47,455 nucleotides of DNA, taken from positions 1 to 47,455 of the forward strand of contig CALLUJ010000046.1 in the NCBI GenBank assembly GCA_938011245.1, in the 5' to 3' direction. This DNA is from an uncultured Aquimarina sp. (GTDB taxonomy: Bacteria; Bacteroidota; Bacteroidia; Flavobacteriales; Flavobacteriaceae). A program made the translations under genes and the position numbers. The first letter of the stretch is position 1. Every line of letters begins with the position of its first letter. Shown here piece after piece: positions 35,702 through 46,078 of the stretch. Under the pieces are notes generated by a model. That model had not been told where the DNA came from and did no database searches. It was given only the letters and a program-made list of their open reading frames with translations.

Positions 35702-36817
35702 ATGAAACTTAAAATTGCCGTTTTATCTGGTGATGGTGTAGGACCAGAAGTTACCGAACAAGCTGTTAAGGCTATAGATGCTGTGGGTGATTATTTTGGA
35801 CATGATTTTACGTTTCACGAAGCCTTGGTAGGCGCTACTGCTATCGAAAAAACTGGAAATCCACTTCCCGAAAAAACTATAGAAATTTGTAAGTCTTGCG
35901 ATACTGTACTCTTTGGGTCTATTGGAGACCCCAAGTTTGATAACGACCCTAACACCAAAGTATATCCCGAACAAGGGCTCTTAGGTATTCGTAAAGAGCT
36001 TGAACTGTATCAAAATATTAGACCTGTAATTGTTTACAACTATCTTTTAAACAACTCTCCATTAAAACCAGAGAATGCCAGAGGTACAAATATATTAATA
36101 TACAGAGAGCTTACTGCTGGAATTTTCTTTGGAAATAAAGGTATTTCTGACGATGGAAAGACCGCTTTTGATGCTTGTACTTATGCTGTAGAAGAAATTG
36201 AACGTATTGCCCATGCCGCTTTCAAATCGGCACAACAAAGAAAAAAAAAGCTTACTCTAGTAGATAAATCTAATGTTTTAGAAACTTCTAGGCTTTGGAG
36301 ACGTACTGTAATAGCTATGGCTAAACAGTATCCAAAAGTTACTGTTGAATTGATGTACGTGGACCAAGCTGCAGCAAAAATTATTTTAAACCCTAAAAGT
36401 TTTGATGTAATTCTTACCGCTAATTTAATTGGCGATTTTATTTCTGAAGAAGCGAGTGCTTTAGTGGGTTCTAAAGGCATTATGGCTTCTGCGTCTTTGG
36501 GAGATAAGTATAGCTTATTCGAGCCTATTCATGGCTCTTACCCTGTAGCTACCAATAAAGGAATTGCTAATCCCATAGGCGCTATTTTGTCTGCTGCAAT
36601 GTTATTATCTCATTTTAATCTCGAAGACGAATCTAACGCAATTAAAAAAGCCGTTACAAAAGCCATGGAGCTTAACCTAACGACTCCCGACTTAAATAAT
36701 CTAAAACCCTTAAGTACCGAAAAAATTGGAGATTTTATTGCCGATTATATCTGCAATCCTGATCTAACTAATTTTAATATTGAAAATATTTACTTAGGAC
36801 AGTCTACTATTATTTAA
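35702..36817 (+). CDS. leuB: 3-isopropylmalate dehydrogenase-like protein, divergent
   Basis: The 371-residue beta-decarboxylating dehydrogenase resembles LeuB, which oxidises 3-isopropylmalate to the leucine precursor: AVLSGDGVGPEVTE, LFGSIGDPKFDNDP, RELTAGIFFG, VDKSNVLETSRLWRR, MYVDQAAAKI and EPIHGSYP are in order. Against the usual pattern it shows ELTAG for ELTGG and NLIGDFISEEAS for NxFGDIxxDEAS, so the second metal-loop Asp is Glu249 while Asp245 is kept. It stands alone, without leuA, leuC or leuD. It may be an active stand-alone LeuB, or a paralogue for another hydroxyacid. The ATG is used, not the upstream TTG inside the -7 box. Confidence 0.8.
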   Translation: MKLKIAVLSGDGVGPEVTEQAVKAIDAVGDYFGHDFTFHEALVGATAIEKTGNPLPEKTIEICKSCDTVLFGSIGDPKFDNDPNTKVYPEQGLLGIRKELELYQNIRPVIVYNYLLNNSPLKPENARGTNILIYRELTAGIFFGNKGISDDGKTAFDACTYAVEEIERIAHAAFKSAQQRKKKLTLVDKSNVLETSRLWRRTVIAMAKQYPKVTVELMYVDQAAAKIILNPKSFDVILTANLIGDFISEEASALVGSKGIMASASLGDKYSLFEPIHGSYPVATNKGIANPIGAILSAAMLLSHFNLEDESNAIKKAVTKAMELNLTTPDLNNLKPLSTEKIGDFIADYICNPDLTNFNIENIYLGQSTII

Positions 36818-36966
36818 TTAATAATCAGCTACTGTACTAAGTAAATAATCTAGAACATAAAGAAGTTTGAAATATTATATCTAAAAACACTATGTTTTTT
36901 ATCCTATTCATTCTAAATTGTTTCTGCAAAGTCAATTGTTCAAAAAACAACTGGAATCCCTTTTAG

Positions 36967-38241
36967 TTAATATCCATATTTTTCCCACAAACCCTTAAGG
37001 TAGTTTCTAAGACTATTTTCTTTAGAATTATTTCCTGGTGTATATAAAACCGTTTTTATTATTTCTTTTGGCAAAAACTCTTGATTTATAAAATTACCAT
37101 CATAATCATGTGAATACTTATAACCTTCTCCATAGCCCAATTCCTTCATTAATTGAGTAGGCGCATTACGCAAATGTAAAGGAACCGATAAATCGCCGGT
37201 TTGCTTTACTAATTGCTGAGCTTTATTTATTGCCATATAAGAAGCGTTGCTTTTAGGGCTTGTTGCTAAATAAATAGCACATTGGCTTAAAATAATACGG
37301 GCTTCTGGGTACCCAACAGAAACAGCAGCAGTAAACGTATTATTAGCCATTACTAATGCTGTAGGGTTTGCCAAACCAATATCTTCCGATGCCAATATAA
37401 TCATTCTCCTTGCAATAAATTTCAACTCCTCTCCTCCTTCTATCATTCGTGCTAACCAATACACCGCTGCATTGGGGTCGGAACCTCTAACCGATTTAAT
37501 AAACGCCGAAATAATATCGTAATGTTGCTCTCCTGTTTTATCGTACCGCGCTGGGTTTTGTTGTACTAAATTATTTACAAGCTTACTAGTAACTAATACC
37601 TCATCTTCTGTTACACTATTAACTACCAATTCAAAAATGTTAAGTAACTTACGTGCATCGCCACCACTTAATCGAAGTAAAGCTTCTGTCTCTTGAAGTT
37701 GAATGTTTTTTTTTAACAATACTGTATCCGTATCCATTGCCCTTTTTAGCAAATTTTCTAAATCAAACTTGCTAAATGGATTTAAAGTATAAACTTGACA
37801 GCGAGAAAGTAATGCCGGAATAACCTCAAAGCTTGGATTTTCCGTAGTAGCCCCTATTAAAGTAATCCATCCTTTTTCAACTGCTCCTAACAGGGAATCC
37901 TGTTGAGATTTACTAAATCGATGAATTTCGTCTATAAAAAGTATTGGATTTTTAGTTGTAAATAGTCCTCCCTCTTTTTTTGCTAATTGAATAATTTCTC
38001 TAACATCTTTAACTCCACTATTAATAGCACTTAACTGGAAAAAAGGTCGTCCAGAAGTTTCCGCAATAATAGTAGCTAGAGTAGTTTTTCCTACTCCTGG
38101 TGGTCCCCATAACAACAAAGAAGGGATTAGCCCTTTTTTAATTTGAAGTGCCAAAGCTCCTTTTTCTCCTACCAAATGTTCTTGACTAAGATAACCATCA
38201 AGTGTTTTGGGTCGAATGCGTTCTGCTAAAGGTGTCGTCAT
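36967..38241 (-). CDS. rarA: Replication-associated recombination protein A (RarA/MgsA), AAA+ ATPase
   Basis: The 424-residue AAA+ protein acts at stalled replication forks. It has Walker [10 protein letters not shown], Walker [10 protein letters not shown], sensor 1 [11 protein letters not shown], the arginine-rich helix LLSRCQVY and [10 protein letters not shown] sensor 2, followed by the tetramerisation domain ([30 protein letters not shown]). The C-terminus [16 protein letters not shown] is conserved. It is convergent with the leuB-like gene, with about 150 bases between. Confidence 0.95.
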   Translation of the reverse strand: MTTPLAERIRPKTLDGYLSQEHLVGEKGALALQIKKGLIPSLLLWGPPGVGKTTLATIIAETSGRPFFQLSAINSGVKDVREIIQLAKKEGGLFTTKNPILFIDEIHRFSKSQQDSLLGAVEKGWITLIGATTENPSFEVIPALLSRCQVYTLNPFSKFDLENLLKRAMDTDTVLLKKNIQLQETEALLRLSGGDARKLLNIFELVVNSVTEDEVLVTSKLVNNLVQQNPARYDKTGEQHYDIISAFIKSVRGSDPNAAVYWLARMIEGGEELKFIARRMIILASEDIGLANPTALVMANNTFTAAVSVGYPEARIILSQCAIYLATSPKSNASYMAINKAQQLVKQTGDLSVPLHLRNAPTQLMKELGYGEGYKYSHDYDGNFINQEFLPKEIIKTVLYTPGNNSKENSLRNYLKGLWEKYGY

Positions 38242-38324
38242 TCCACAAAAGTAATTTTCCTTAGGTAAACTGCCAAAACTTCAGCCAGATAAGCTTTGGA
38301 GTAATTATTGACACTTTTAGGTTT

Positions 38325-39152
38325 ATGATTGAACGCTCTAATTTTCCTTTTAAATATCATATGCTCTTATATCCTTTAGCTATGGTATTATGCCTTTGGT
38401 TAGTGTACTGGACAGAAATGCGATGGGATACTGATTATAGCCATTGGGGTATCCGTCCTCAAAGCATCAAAGGTTTAAGAGGCATTTTGTTTTCTCCTTT
38501 TATACATGGAGATGGGTATCATTTATTACATAACACACTTCCTATTTTAGTATTAAGTACTGCCTTATTTTATTTTTACGATGCTATTTCTTTAAAAATA
38601 CTATTCTATGGAACGCTACTAACGGGGTTATTAACTTGGGCTATTGGCAGGGAATCTTACCATATTGGTGTAAGTGGTGTTATTTATATGCTCTTTGGTT
38701 TTCTAAGTATTAAAGGATTAATAAGTAAACATTTTAGGCTTTTAGCGCTTTCCTTTTTTGTAATTTTTATTTATGGAAGCATGATTTGGTATGTAACCCC
38801 AATAGACTACAAAATATCTTGGGAAGGGCATTTAAGTGGTCTAATTACAGGTATTGCTTTTGCTTTTACTTTTAGAACTCATATTCCTGAAAAACCTAAA
38901 TATATTTGGGAAACCCCCCATTTTAAAGAGGAAAATGATGAGTTTATGAAATGTTTTGACGAGAATGGTAATTTTATCTCTACTAGCGAACGAGTACAAC
39001 AAGAAATTGATTTACAAGATCTAGAAACTTTAACAAATTCCAACTTTACTAGTCAAAAAATGGATAAGGATGTTGTTCCTTACCCATCTATTCGGTTAAT
39101 CTATCATCATATTTCTTCTAAAAAAAGTAAAATAAGAAAATATAAGTACTAG
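38325..39152 (+). CDS. Rhomboid-family intramembrane serine protease with a C-terminal extension
   Basis: Membrane helices start near residue 12; the family elements are HGDGYHLLHNTL (His69, Asn70), the catalytic GVSGVIYMLFG (Ser117) and the second catalytic residue in WEGHLSGLITGI (His169). It should cleave membrane proteins in or near the bilayer. After about residue 185 it carries a soluble tail of 90 residues, charged and possibly cytoplasmic, not needed for catalysis. Its stop codon overlaps that of the convergent thioredoxin-like gene in a single CTAG. Confidence 0.9.
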   Translation: MIERSNFPFKYHMLLYPLAMVLCLWLVYWTEMRWDTDYSHWGIRPQSIKGLRGILFSPFIHGDGYHLLHNTLPILVLSTALFYFYDAISLKILFYGTLLTGLLTWAIGRESYHIGVSGVIYMLFGFLSIKGLISKHFRLLALSFFVIFIYGSMIWYVTPIDYKISWEGHLSGLITGIAFAFTFRTHIPEKPKYIWETPHFKEENDEFMKCFDENGNFISTSERVQQEIDLQDLETLTNSNFTSQKMDKDVVPYPSIRLIYHHISSKKSKIRKYKY

Positions 39153-39688
39153 CCTTTAAAGTCTCCTTTAAAATTGTTTTGGTATTTAGTAAATTGTTCT
39201 TGGTTTGTAATTTTTTTATAATCGTCGGTACCTATTACTTTCAAAAACACCTCTAATTCTTTAGGCTTATAATATCCTGGTATTGGAAAAATAACGTTGC
39301 CTTCTTCATCAAAAAACACCATTGTAGGATAAGCTCTTACTTTTAACGAATTAGCAAAAACATGCTGGCTATTGCGCCCTCTTGCGCCCTCTTTATATCC
39401 TGGATTAGAAAAAGTATTTCCTTGGTATTCAAAAACGTCATTCCCTTCTGCATTAAATTTAACGGCATAAAAATTTTCGTTTACATACTTTACAACATCA
39501 GCATTATGAAACGTGTTTTTATCTAATAGCTTACAAGGACCACACCAATTGGTGTACACATCCATAAATATCTTTTTAGGATTGTTTTTTTGAGCATCTA
39601 AAGCTTCCTGCATACTCATCCAATTAATTTCTTGAGCCGTCAATAGTGTTGCTAAAAACAACATTATTAGAGTAATATATTTTTTCAT
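39149..39688 (-). CDS. Exported thioredoxin-fold protein
   Basis: A signal peptide (1-18, ending LLTAQE) is followed by a thioredoxin domain with the redox pair in VYTNWCGPCKLLDKNTF and the cis-Pro region VRAYPTMVFFDEEG. The length (179) and the extra loop with an NVFEYQG-like stretch fit the thioredoxin/DUF255-like family of Bacteroidota. It probably reduces disulfides or acts in cytochrome maturation in the periplasm; the partner is not apparent. The stop shares a CTAG with the rhomboid gene. Confidence 0.9.
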   Translation of the reverse strand: MKKYITLIMLFLATLLTAQEINWMSMQEALDAQKNNPKKIFMDVYTNWCGPCKLLDKNTFHNADVVKYVNENFYAVKFNAEGNDVFEYQGNTFSNPGYKEGARGRNSQHVFANSLKVRAYPTMVFFDEEGNVIFPIPGYYKPKELEVFLKVIGTDDYKKITNQEQFTKYQNNFKGDFKG

Positions 39689-39741
39689 AGTATATAAAGA
39701 TATATCAAATTCATCTCAAAAAGCATTCCTAAAATACTTTT

Positions 39742-41559
39742 TTAACGAATTCCGTGCATTAATTTTTTTAATAATGGATTTAATAAGGCTATTATTAAGC
39801 CTGCCCCTATAGGAATTAACGTAAAAATAAGAAAGAAAGTAGTTAAGTCATAATCTTTGGTTATTGTTCCTATCATTCCTCCTAACGAGCCTGCCAATTT
39901 ATTCCCAATAGCAATAGCCAAATACCACATTCCAAACATAAAGCCTATCATCCGTGCAGGAACTAACTTACTAACTTGAGATAAACCTACTGGAGATAAA
40001 CATAATTCGCCAAGCGTATGAAAAAAATACGCCATTATAAGCCAAAACATACTTATTGAAGCTGTTTTTGCACCTTGTGGTATTCCTAACGAACCATAGG
40101 CTAAAAATCCAAAACCTATACCTAATAAAATTAATCCAAAAGCATACTTAAATGCCGAACTTGGATTGTATTTGCTTTCCCACCACTTCGAAAAATAAGG
40201 CGCTAAAGCTATAATAAAAAATGAATTTAATATCCCAAACCAAGAAACGGTTACATCTAACGTTTCTTTAGTAAAATCTATGTATAACTTAGAAATTGCA
40301 ATTCCCCACAATAACACAAACATAATTATTTGCACAATATTAGATGACCAAATAGATTCTTTAGTGTTTTTCATCAATTTAGTCAATACCCAAGTTAAAA
40401 TAGCTAATGGTATTATGGTTAATAATGTATCTACAATTCTATAAATAGTTGCTGCACTACCAACTAATAATCTATTTGTGTAATCCCTTGCAAATAACAC
40501 TAAGGAACTTGCAGCTTGTTCGAAAGCCATCCAAAAAAACACTGTGAAAAAAGCAAAAATAATTATAGAAATCATACGATCTCTTACCACTTTTTCATAT
40601 CTAATAATACGGGAAATTATTAAAAACAAAAACAACATTAAGGTGAGTAATATAATTTGAATAGGCCCAGGAATACTTATTAAAAAAGCTGTTGTCTCTT
40701 CAGAAAACAAATTCAATTGCCCTATTCTTGAAAGTAAATTAAAGCCTTCTGGTAGTAAATGAATACCTCCAATTTTTGAACTAGGATCATTTAATAAAAA
40801 AAGTAACCCTACTATTGCCGTAATAACAATTAAAACTTTATCCATTATAGTGAATGGATTTAATTTTCCTTTAGGTTTCGATAAGTCTTTTTTCTCTTCT
40901 GTTTTAGAGGGCATCTCTCCAATAGTCCCAAATAGTGGTTTGGCAAACCAAAATTGTAATGTTCCTAAAAGCATAAAAATACCTGCTAACCCAAAACCAT
41001 AAGACCAACCAAAATTTTCCGCCAAATATCCACATAACATAATCCCAAAAAAAGCTCCAGAGTTTACTCCCATATAAAATATGGTATATGCACCGTCTTT
41101 CTTTTCGGGTACTCGCTCATACATTTCAGATACAATAGAAGTCATATTAGGTTTAAAAAAACCTGTCCCAATAACTAATAATGCCAAACCAATATAAAGA
41201 GATAATTCGGTCTCTAAAGCCATCGACACATGCCCCAAAGTCATTACAAAAGCACCAATAACTACAGCCCACCTATAACCCGTTAGTTTATCGGCTATAA
41301 TTCCTCCTAAAATAGGAGTCAAATATAAAAGTCCTGCATAAGTACCTACTAAAGCTCCTGCATTTTCCTCGGACCAACCCCAACCAGGAAAAGGAACTTT
41401 ATCTGTAGCAATTATCAAAGCAGTTAAAAAATTAAACAGTAAAATACGCATCCCGTAAAATGAAAAACGTTCCCACATTTCGGTAAAAAACAATACAAAT
41501 AAACCCGAAGGATGTCCTAAAACTAATTTCTGATTTGCTTCCGTTCCGCCGTATAACAT
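39742..41559 (-). CDS. POT/PTR-family peptide transporter (proton-coupled, MFS)
   Basis: The 605-residue protein has about 14 hydrophobic helices. Family motifs are FFTEMWERFSFYGMRILL near the N-terminus, GGIIADKLTGYRWAVVIGA, FKPNMTSIVSEMYE and FYMGVNSGAFFG. It imports di- and tripeptides with protons. A soluble loop of about 45 residues (KPLFGTIGEMPSKTEEKKD) splits the two halves. It is divergent from the HMG-CoA reductase gene, sharing about 120 bases of upstream sequence. Confidence 0.94.
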   Translation of the reverse strand: MLYGGTEANQKLVLGHPSGLFVLFFTEMWERFSFYGMRILLFNFLTALIIATDKVPFPGWGWSEENAGALVGTYAGLLYLTPILGGIIADKLTGYRWAVVIGAFVMTLGHVSMALETELSLYIGLALLVIGTGFFKPNMTSIVSEMYERVPEKKDGAYTIFYMGVNSGAFFGIMLCGYLAENFGWSYGFGLAGIFMLLGTLQFWFAKPLFGTIGEMPSKTEEKKDLSKPKGKLNPFTIMDKVLIVITAIVGLLFLLNDPSSKIGGIHLLPEGFNLLSRIGQLNLFSEETTAFLISIPGPIQIILLTLMLFLFLIISRIIRYEKVVRDRMISIIIFAFFTVFFWMAFEQAASSLVLFARDYTNRLLVGSAATIYRIVDTLLTIIPLAILTWVLTKLMKNTKESIWSSNIVQIIMFVLLWGIAISKLYIDFTKETLDVTVSWFGILNSFFIIALAPYFSKWWESKYNPSSAFKYAFGLILLGIGFGFLAYGSLGIPQGAKTASISMFWLIMAYFFHTLGELCLSPVGLSQVSKLVPARMIGFMFGMWYLAIAIGNKLAGSLGGMIGTITKDYDLTTFFLIFTLIPIGAGLIIALLNPLLKKLMHGIR

Positions 41560-41656
41560 AAATTTCCTTTAAACTGTAAAATTGAAATTTACAAAATAGA
41601 TATTACAATACAATGCATTTCTGTTTTGTTAGCTATTATTTAGGATTTTGAGTAGT

Positions 41657-41664
41657 TATATTTG
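41657..41664 (+). promoter_or_regulatory. -7 promoter box of the HMG-CoA reductase/GHMP kinase pair
   Basis: TATATTTG matches TAnnTTTG and lies 18 bases before the ATG at 41683. No clear -33 TTG was found at 17-23 bases. Confidence 0.45.
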
Positions 41665-41682
41665 TAATTAAAACAAAAAATT

Positions 41683-42999
41683 ATGATCCCTGAAGTTGCT
41701 GGATTTTCTAAACTAAGTAAAGAGCAAAAAATAGATTGGTTAACTACCCATCATTTTAATCAAAGCCAACAGGCAAAAAATACTTTACTTACGTATTGGA
41801 ATTCCAACCAAAAACTACAACAACTACACGACGAATTTTCAGAAAATGTAATTAGTAACTTCTATTTACCTTTTAGCATTGCTCCTAATTTTACCATAAA
41901 CAATACTCGTTATTCTATCCCTATGACTATCGAAGAAAGTTCTGTGGTTGCGGCTGCCAGTAAGGCCGCCAAATTTTGGAACCAAAGAGGTGGGTTTAAA
42001 GCCTCGGTAATTAATACTGAAAAAATTGGGCAAGTGCATTTTAGTTTCAATGGAAATTTTGAAAAACTACACTTTTTTTTCTCTCAAATAAAACCTCAGT
42101 TAATTGAAAGTATTTCTACTATTCAAACCAATATGAAAAAACGTGGTGGTGGTCTACTTAATATTGAGCTTAAAGACAAAACACAAAAACTTAAAAACTA
42201 CTTTCAACTACATTGTACTTTTGACACCATAGATGCTATGGGAGCCAACTTTATAAACACTTGTTTAGAGCAAATAGCACAAGTATTTCAAAACGAAGCG
42301 CTTCAATTCGATACCTTTTCCAAATCCGAGAAGCATATCGAAATTATTATGAGCATACTTTCTAATTATGTCCCCAACTGTATTGTTAGAGCGGAAGTCT
42401 CTTGTCCAATCAAAGATCTACCTAACACCTCTGAATTATCATCGGAAGACTATGCTGCAAAATTTGTTCGTGCTATTGAAATTGCCGAAAAAGAACCTTA
42501 CCGTGCCGTAACACACAACAAAGGAATTATGAATGGTGTAGATGCTGTAGTACTAGCTACTGGGAATGATTTTAGAGCTATAGAAGCTGGAGCGCATGCC
42601 TATGCTGCCAAAGATGGACAATATGCAAGTTTAACTCACGCCTCTATTACTAACAATATATTAAATTATTATATTGAAATTCCCTTAGCCATAGGTACTA
42701 TTGGTGGATTAACCCGTTTGCATCCCATGGTAAAGCTAGCCTTAGAAATTCTAAACAAACCTAATGCCAAACAACTTATGAAAATTATTGCTGTAGCTGG
42801 ATTAGCTCAAAACTTCGGTGCTGTAAACTCCTTAATTACTACAGGAATTCAAAAAGGACATATGAAAATGCATTTAATGAATATCTTAAATCAACATAAT
42901 GCCACAAAAACCGAAAAAGAAAAAATTATCGCCTATTTTATAAAAAATACCGTAACCCATAGCGAAGTTTTAAATCAACTCGCATTATTACGTGCCTAA
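41683..42999 (+). CDS. mvaA: Hydroxymethylglutaryl-CoA reductase, class II (degradative-type)
   Basis: The 438-residue enzyme reduces HMG-CoA to mevalonate for isoprenoid synthesis (or runs the reverse reaction). It is of the class II type used by Bacteroidota: SENVISNFYLPFSIAPNF with the catalytic Glu, MKKRGGGLLNIEL, NKGIMNGVDAVVLATGNDFRA, LPxAIGTIGGLT-like residues about 348-357 and AGLAQNFGAVNSLITTGIQKGHM with the catalytic His. It is followed by a GHMP kinase with a TAATG overlap. Together they form part of a mevalonate route to isoprenoids. Confidence 0.94.
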   Translation: MIPEVAGFSKLSKEQKIDWLTTHHFNQSQQAKNTLLTYWNSNQKLQQLHDEFSENVISNFYLPFSIAPNFTINNTRYSIPMTIEESSVVAAASKAAKFWNQRGGFKASVINTEKIGQVHFSFNGNFEKLHFFFSQIKPQLIESISTIQTNMKKRGGGLLNIELKDKTQKLKNYFQLHCTFDTIDAMGANFINTCLEQIAQVFQNEALQFDTFSKSEKHIEIIMSILSNYVPNCIVRAEVSCPIKDLPNTSELSSEDYAAKFVRAIEIAEKEPYRAVTHNKGIMNGVDAVVLATGNDFRAIEAGAHAYAAKDGQYASLTHASITNNILNYYIEIPLAIGTIGGLTRLHPMVKLALEILNKPNAKQLMKIIAVAGLAQNFGAVNSLITTGIQKGHMKMHLMNILNQHNATKTEKEKIIAYFIKNTVTHSEVLNQLALLRA

Positions 43000-43922
43000 T
43001 GAAAAAAGAATTTTACAGCAATGGCAAACTACTCCTTACTGGAGAATATGTAGTACTAGACGGTGCTAGTGCTTTAGCATTACCTACTAAGAAAGGTCAA
43101 TCCTTAAACGTTGAAACAACAAATTCTGGCTACTTAATATGGGAAAGTTTTGACTGTTATAACCAAAGTTGGTATCAAACAAAAATTAAAACAGCTAATT
43201 TCCTAAAAAAAGAAGTTCCTCTAGGAACTTCTAAATTTGACGATACGCTGTTTAAAATTCTATGGCAAGCACAACAACTTAATCCATTGTTTTTAAATAG
43301 TAATGCAGGTTATACAATACAAACTTATTTAACATTTGAACGTCTTTGGGGGTTAGGCACTTCCTCTACTCTAATTAATAATATTGCCCAATGGGCTCAA
43401 ATAAACGCCTTTGAATTGCTTGAATTAAGTTTTGGCGGAAGTGGTTATGATATTGCTTGTGCTCAAAACAACAGCTCTATAATTTATCAACGTAATTTAG
43501 ATCGAAAAAAACCAAAAATAAACACTGTCCATTTTAATCCTGCATTTAAAGAACAACTCTTTTTTGTTTATTTAAACAAAAAGAAAGATAGTAAAGAAGC
43601 TATTTTGGCATATCAAAAATTAGACATGTCTTTATTAGAAATAATCATTTCTGAAATTAACAATTTAACCGATAACATATGCAATAGCTCTACTTTAACA
43701 AATTTTGAGGATTCGATAATCGAGCACGAACAAATTTTATCTCAATTTTTAAATATTCCTACTGTAAAAGAAAGTCATTTTTCCAATTATCAAGGTGCTA
43801 TTAAAAGCTTAGGAGGTTGGGGTGGCGATTTTATATTGGCAACAGGAAATAGTACTGATATACTTTACTTTAAAAAAAGAGGATATTCGACTATTATTCC
43901 TTATAAGGATATGATACTCTAA
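42999..43922 (+). CDS. GYDIA-family GHMP kinase (mevalonate-pathway type)
   Basis: The 307-residue GHMP-fold kinase has the N-terminal substrate strand LLLTGEYVVLDGA, motif 2 RLWGLGTSSTLINNIA for ATP phosphates, the characteristic GGSGYDIACAQ and motif 3 GAIKSLGGWGGDFILATG. The group is named after GYDIA. Its coupling to HMG-CoA reductase (TAATG overlap) makes mevalonate or phosphomevalonate kinase the likely role, though family members are poorly characterised. Mevalonate kinase versus phosphomevalonate kinase cannot be decided here. Confidence 0.88.
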   Translation: MKKEFYSNGKLLLTGEYVVLDGASALALPTKKGQSLNVETTNSGYLIWESFDCYNQSWYQTKIKTANFLKKEVPLGTSKFDDTLFKILWQAQQLNPLFLNSNAGYTIQTYLTFERLWGLGTSSTLINNIAQWAQINAFELLELSFGGSGYDIACAQNNSSIIYQRNLDRKKPKINTVHFNPAFKEQLFFVYLNKKKDSKEAILAYQKLDMSLLEIIISEINNLTDNICNSSTLTNFEDSIIEHEQILSQFLNIPTVKESHFSNYQGAIKSLGGWGGDFILATGNSTDILYFKKRGYSTIIPYKDMIL

Positions 43923-44109
43923 AGAATATCAATAGTACTACTACCAACAACTAAATATTATAAAAAATACGATTTACAAATAGTTATATTTTGAAAAATC
44001 AAATCGTGTAAACAGGCGCATTCAGAAAATAAGGCTATTTCATAAAGATTCTTATAGAAAATCTAAGATTTGATAGATTCAAATTTTGGATTTTCATTTT
44101 TTTTGGTCA
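43923..44109. other. Intergenic stretch, nothing recognised
   Basis: Spacer between the kinase stop and the transposase remnant. AT-rich; no gene or hairpin recognised. Confidence 0.4.
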
Positions 44110-44424
44110 TTACTTTCCTAAAGTGCTCGTTTTTCTAACTAACAAGACATAGTAATCCCTTGTTTTTTGGTGGTTCTTAAAATTTAAGCTGCGGCTATGT
44201 TGTATCCTTCTGCCTATTTCTAGAGCATTAACGGTATGAATACCAAAAAATATCCAACGTATTTCGGTAGCTTTTGTTTTTGCTTTCATTTTTTTGAGGT
44301 GGTAATATTCTTTTTCTTTACCTAAACTACTCTCTAAACGAGTTACTCTTTCTTTGGTTATAATAACTTTTAACTTCTTTTCTTCTTTGTAATTTTTGGA
44401 TGATATTCCTGCTTCAAAATGCGA
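44110..44424 (-). pseudogene. Probable transposase C-terminal remnant
   Basis: An open frame without a proper start (after a TAA at 44425-44427) reads SHFEAGISSKNYKEEKKLK, then TRLESSLGKEKEYYHLKKMKA and EIRWIFFGIHTVNALEIGRR and ends in a stop at 44110-44112. The RLESSxGKEKxxYHLKK part resembles the third catalytic Glu region of DDE transposases, but I cannot name the family with certainty. The only ATG is internal. It is probably a decayed insertion sequence. Confidence 0.45.
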
Positions 44425-44459
44425 TTATTGTTCTAATGAAAGAAGAAATTATAAAATCT

Positions 44460-44477
44460 ATTGTGAGTAATCACAAT
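44460..44477. repeat. Short inverted repeat ATTGTGA-N4-TCACAAT
   Basis: Perfect 7-bp arms around GTAA. It resembles half-sites of CRP-type regulators but with spacing four, not six, and lies in IS debris. Confidence 0.3.
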
Positions 44478-44592
44478 TATTTAAATACCTTTTTTACGAA
44501 TACTTTATCCTTAAATTATATAATGTAAAAGATAAATCCTGTTTCTAGCTCTGAATAGCTATTTTCGGGGTTTTATTTGCATTAATTTACGA

Positions 44593-44620
44593 CAAAACCC
44601 TCGTATTTACAAGGGTTTTG
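44593..44620. repeat. Stem-loop CAAAACCCT / AGGGTTTTG
   Basis: Nine-base arms at 44593-44601 and 44612-44620 around a ten-base loop, near the transposase remnant. It could be an element end or a terminator; undecided. Confidence 0.4.
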
Positions 44621-44640
44621 GATATTCTGAATCAGCCTAA

Positions 44641-44675
44641 ACAAAAAAGCTAGTAACCAAAAAGATTACTAGCTT
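44641..44675 (-). terminator. Rho-independent terminator after eno
   Basis: Ten-base arms at 44647-44656 and 44666-44675 (AAGCTAGTAA / TTACTAGCTT) with a nine-base loop. On the minus strand the hairpin is followed by TTTTTTG. It lies 25 bases past the eno stop. Confidence 0.8.
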
Positions 44676-44699
44676 AGACACTAATTAAGTATTCGATAC

Positions 44700-46040
<1,341 letters not shown>

Positions 46041-46078
46041 TTAAGTATCTTATATTGCCTTATTGTTATAATATTTAT

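Noticed and set aside
44460..44477. CRP-type binding site
   Set aside because: The arms TGTGA/TCACA have a four-base spacer rather than six and no intact gene lies downstream.
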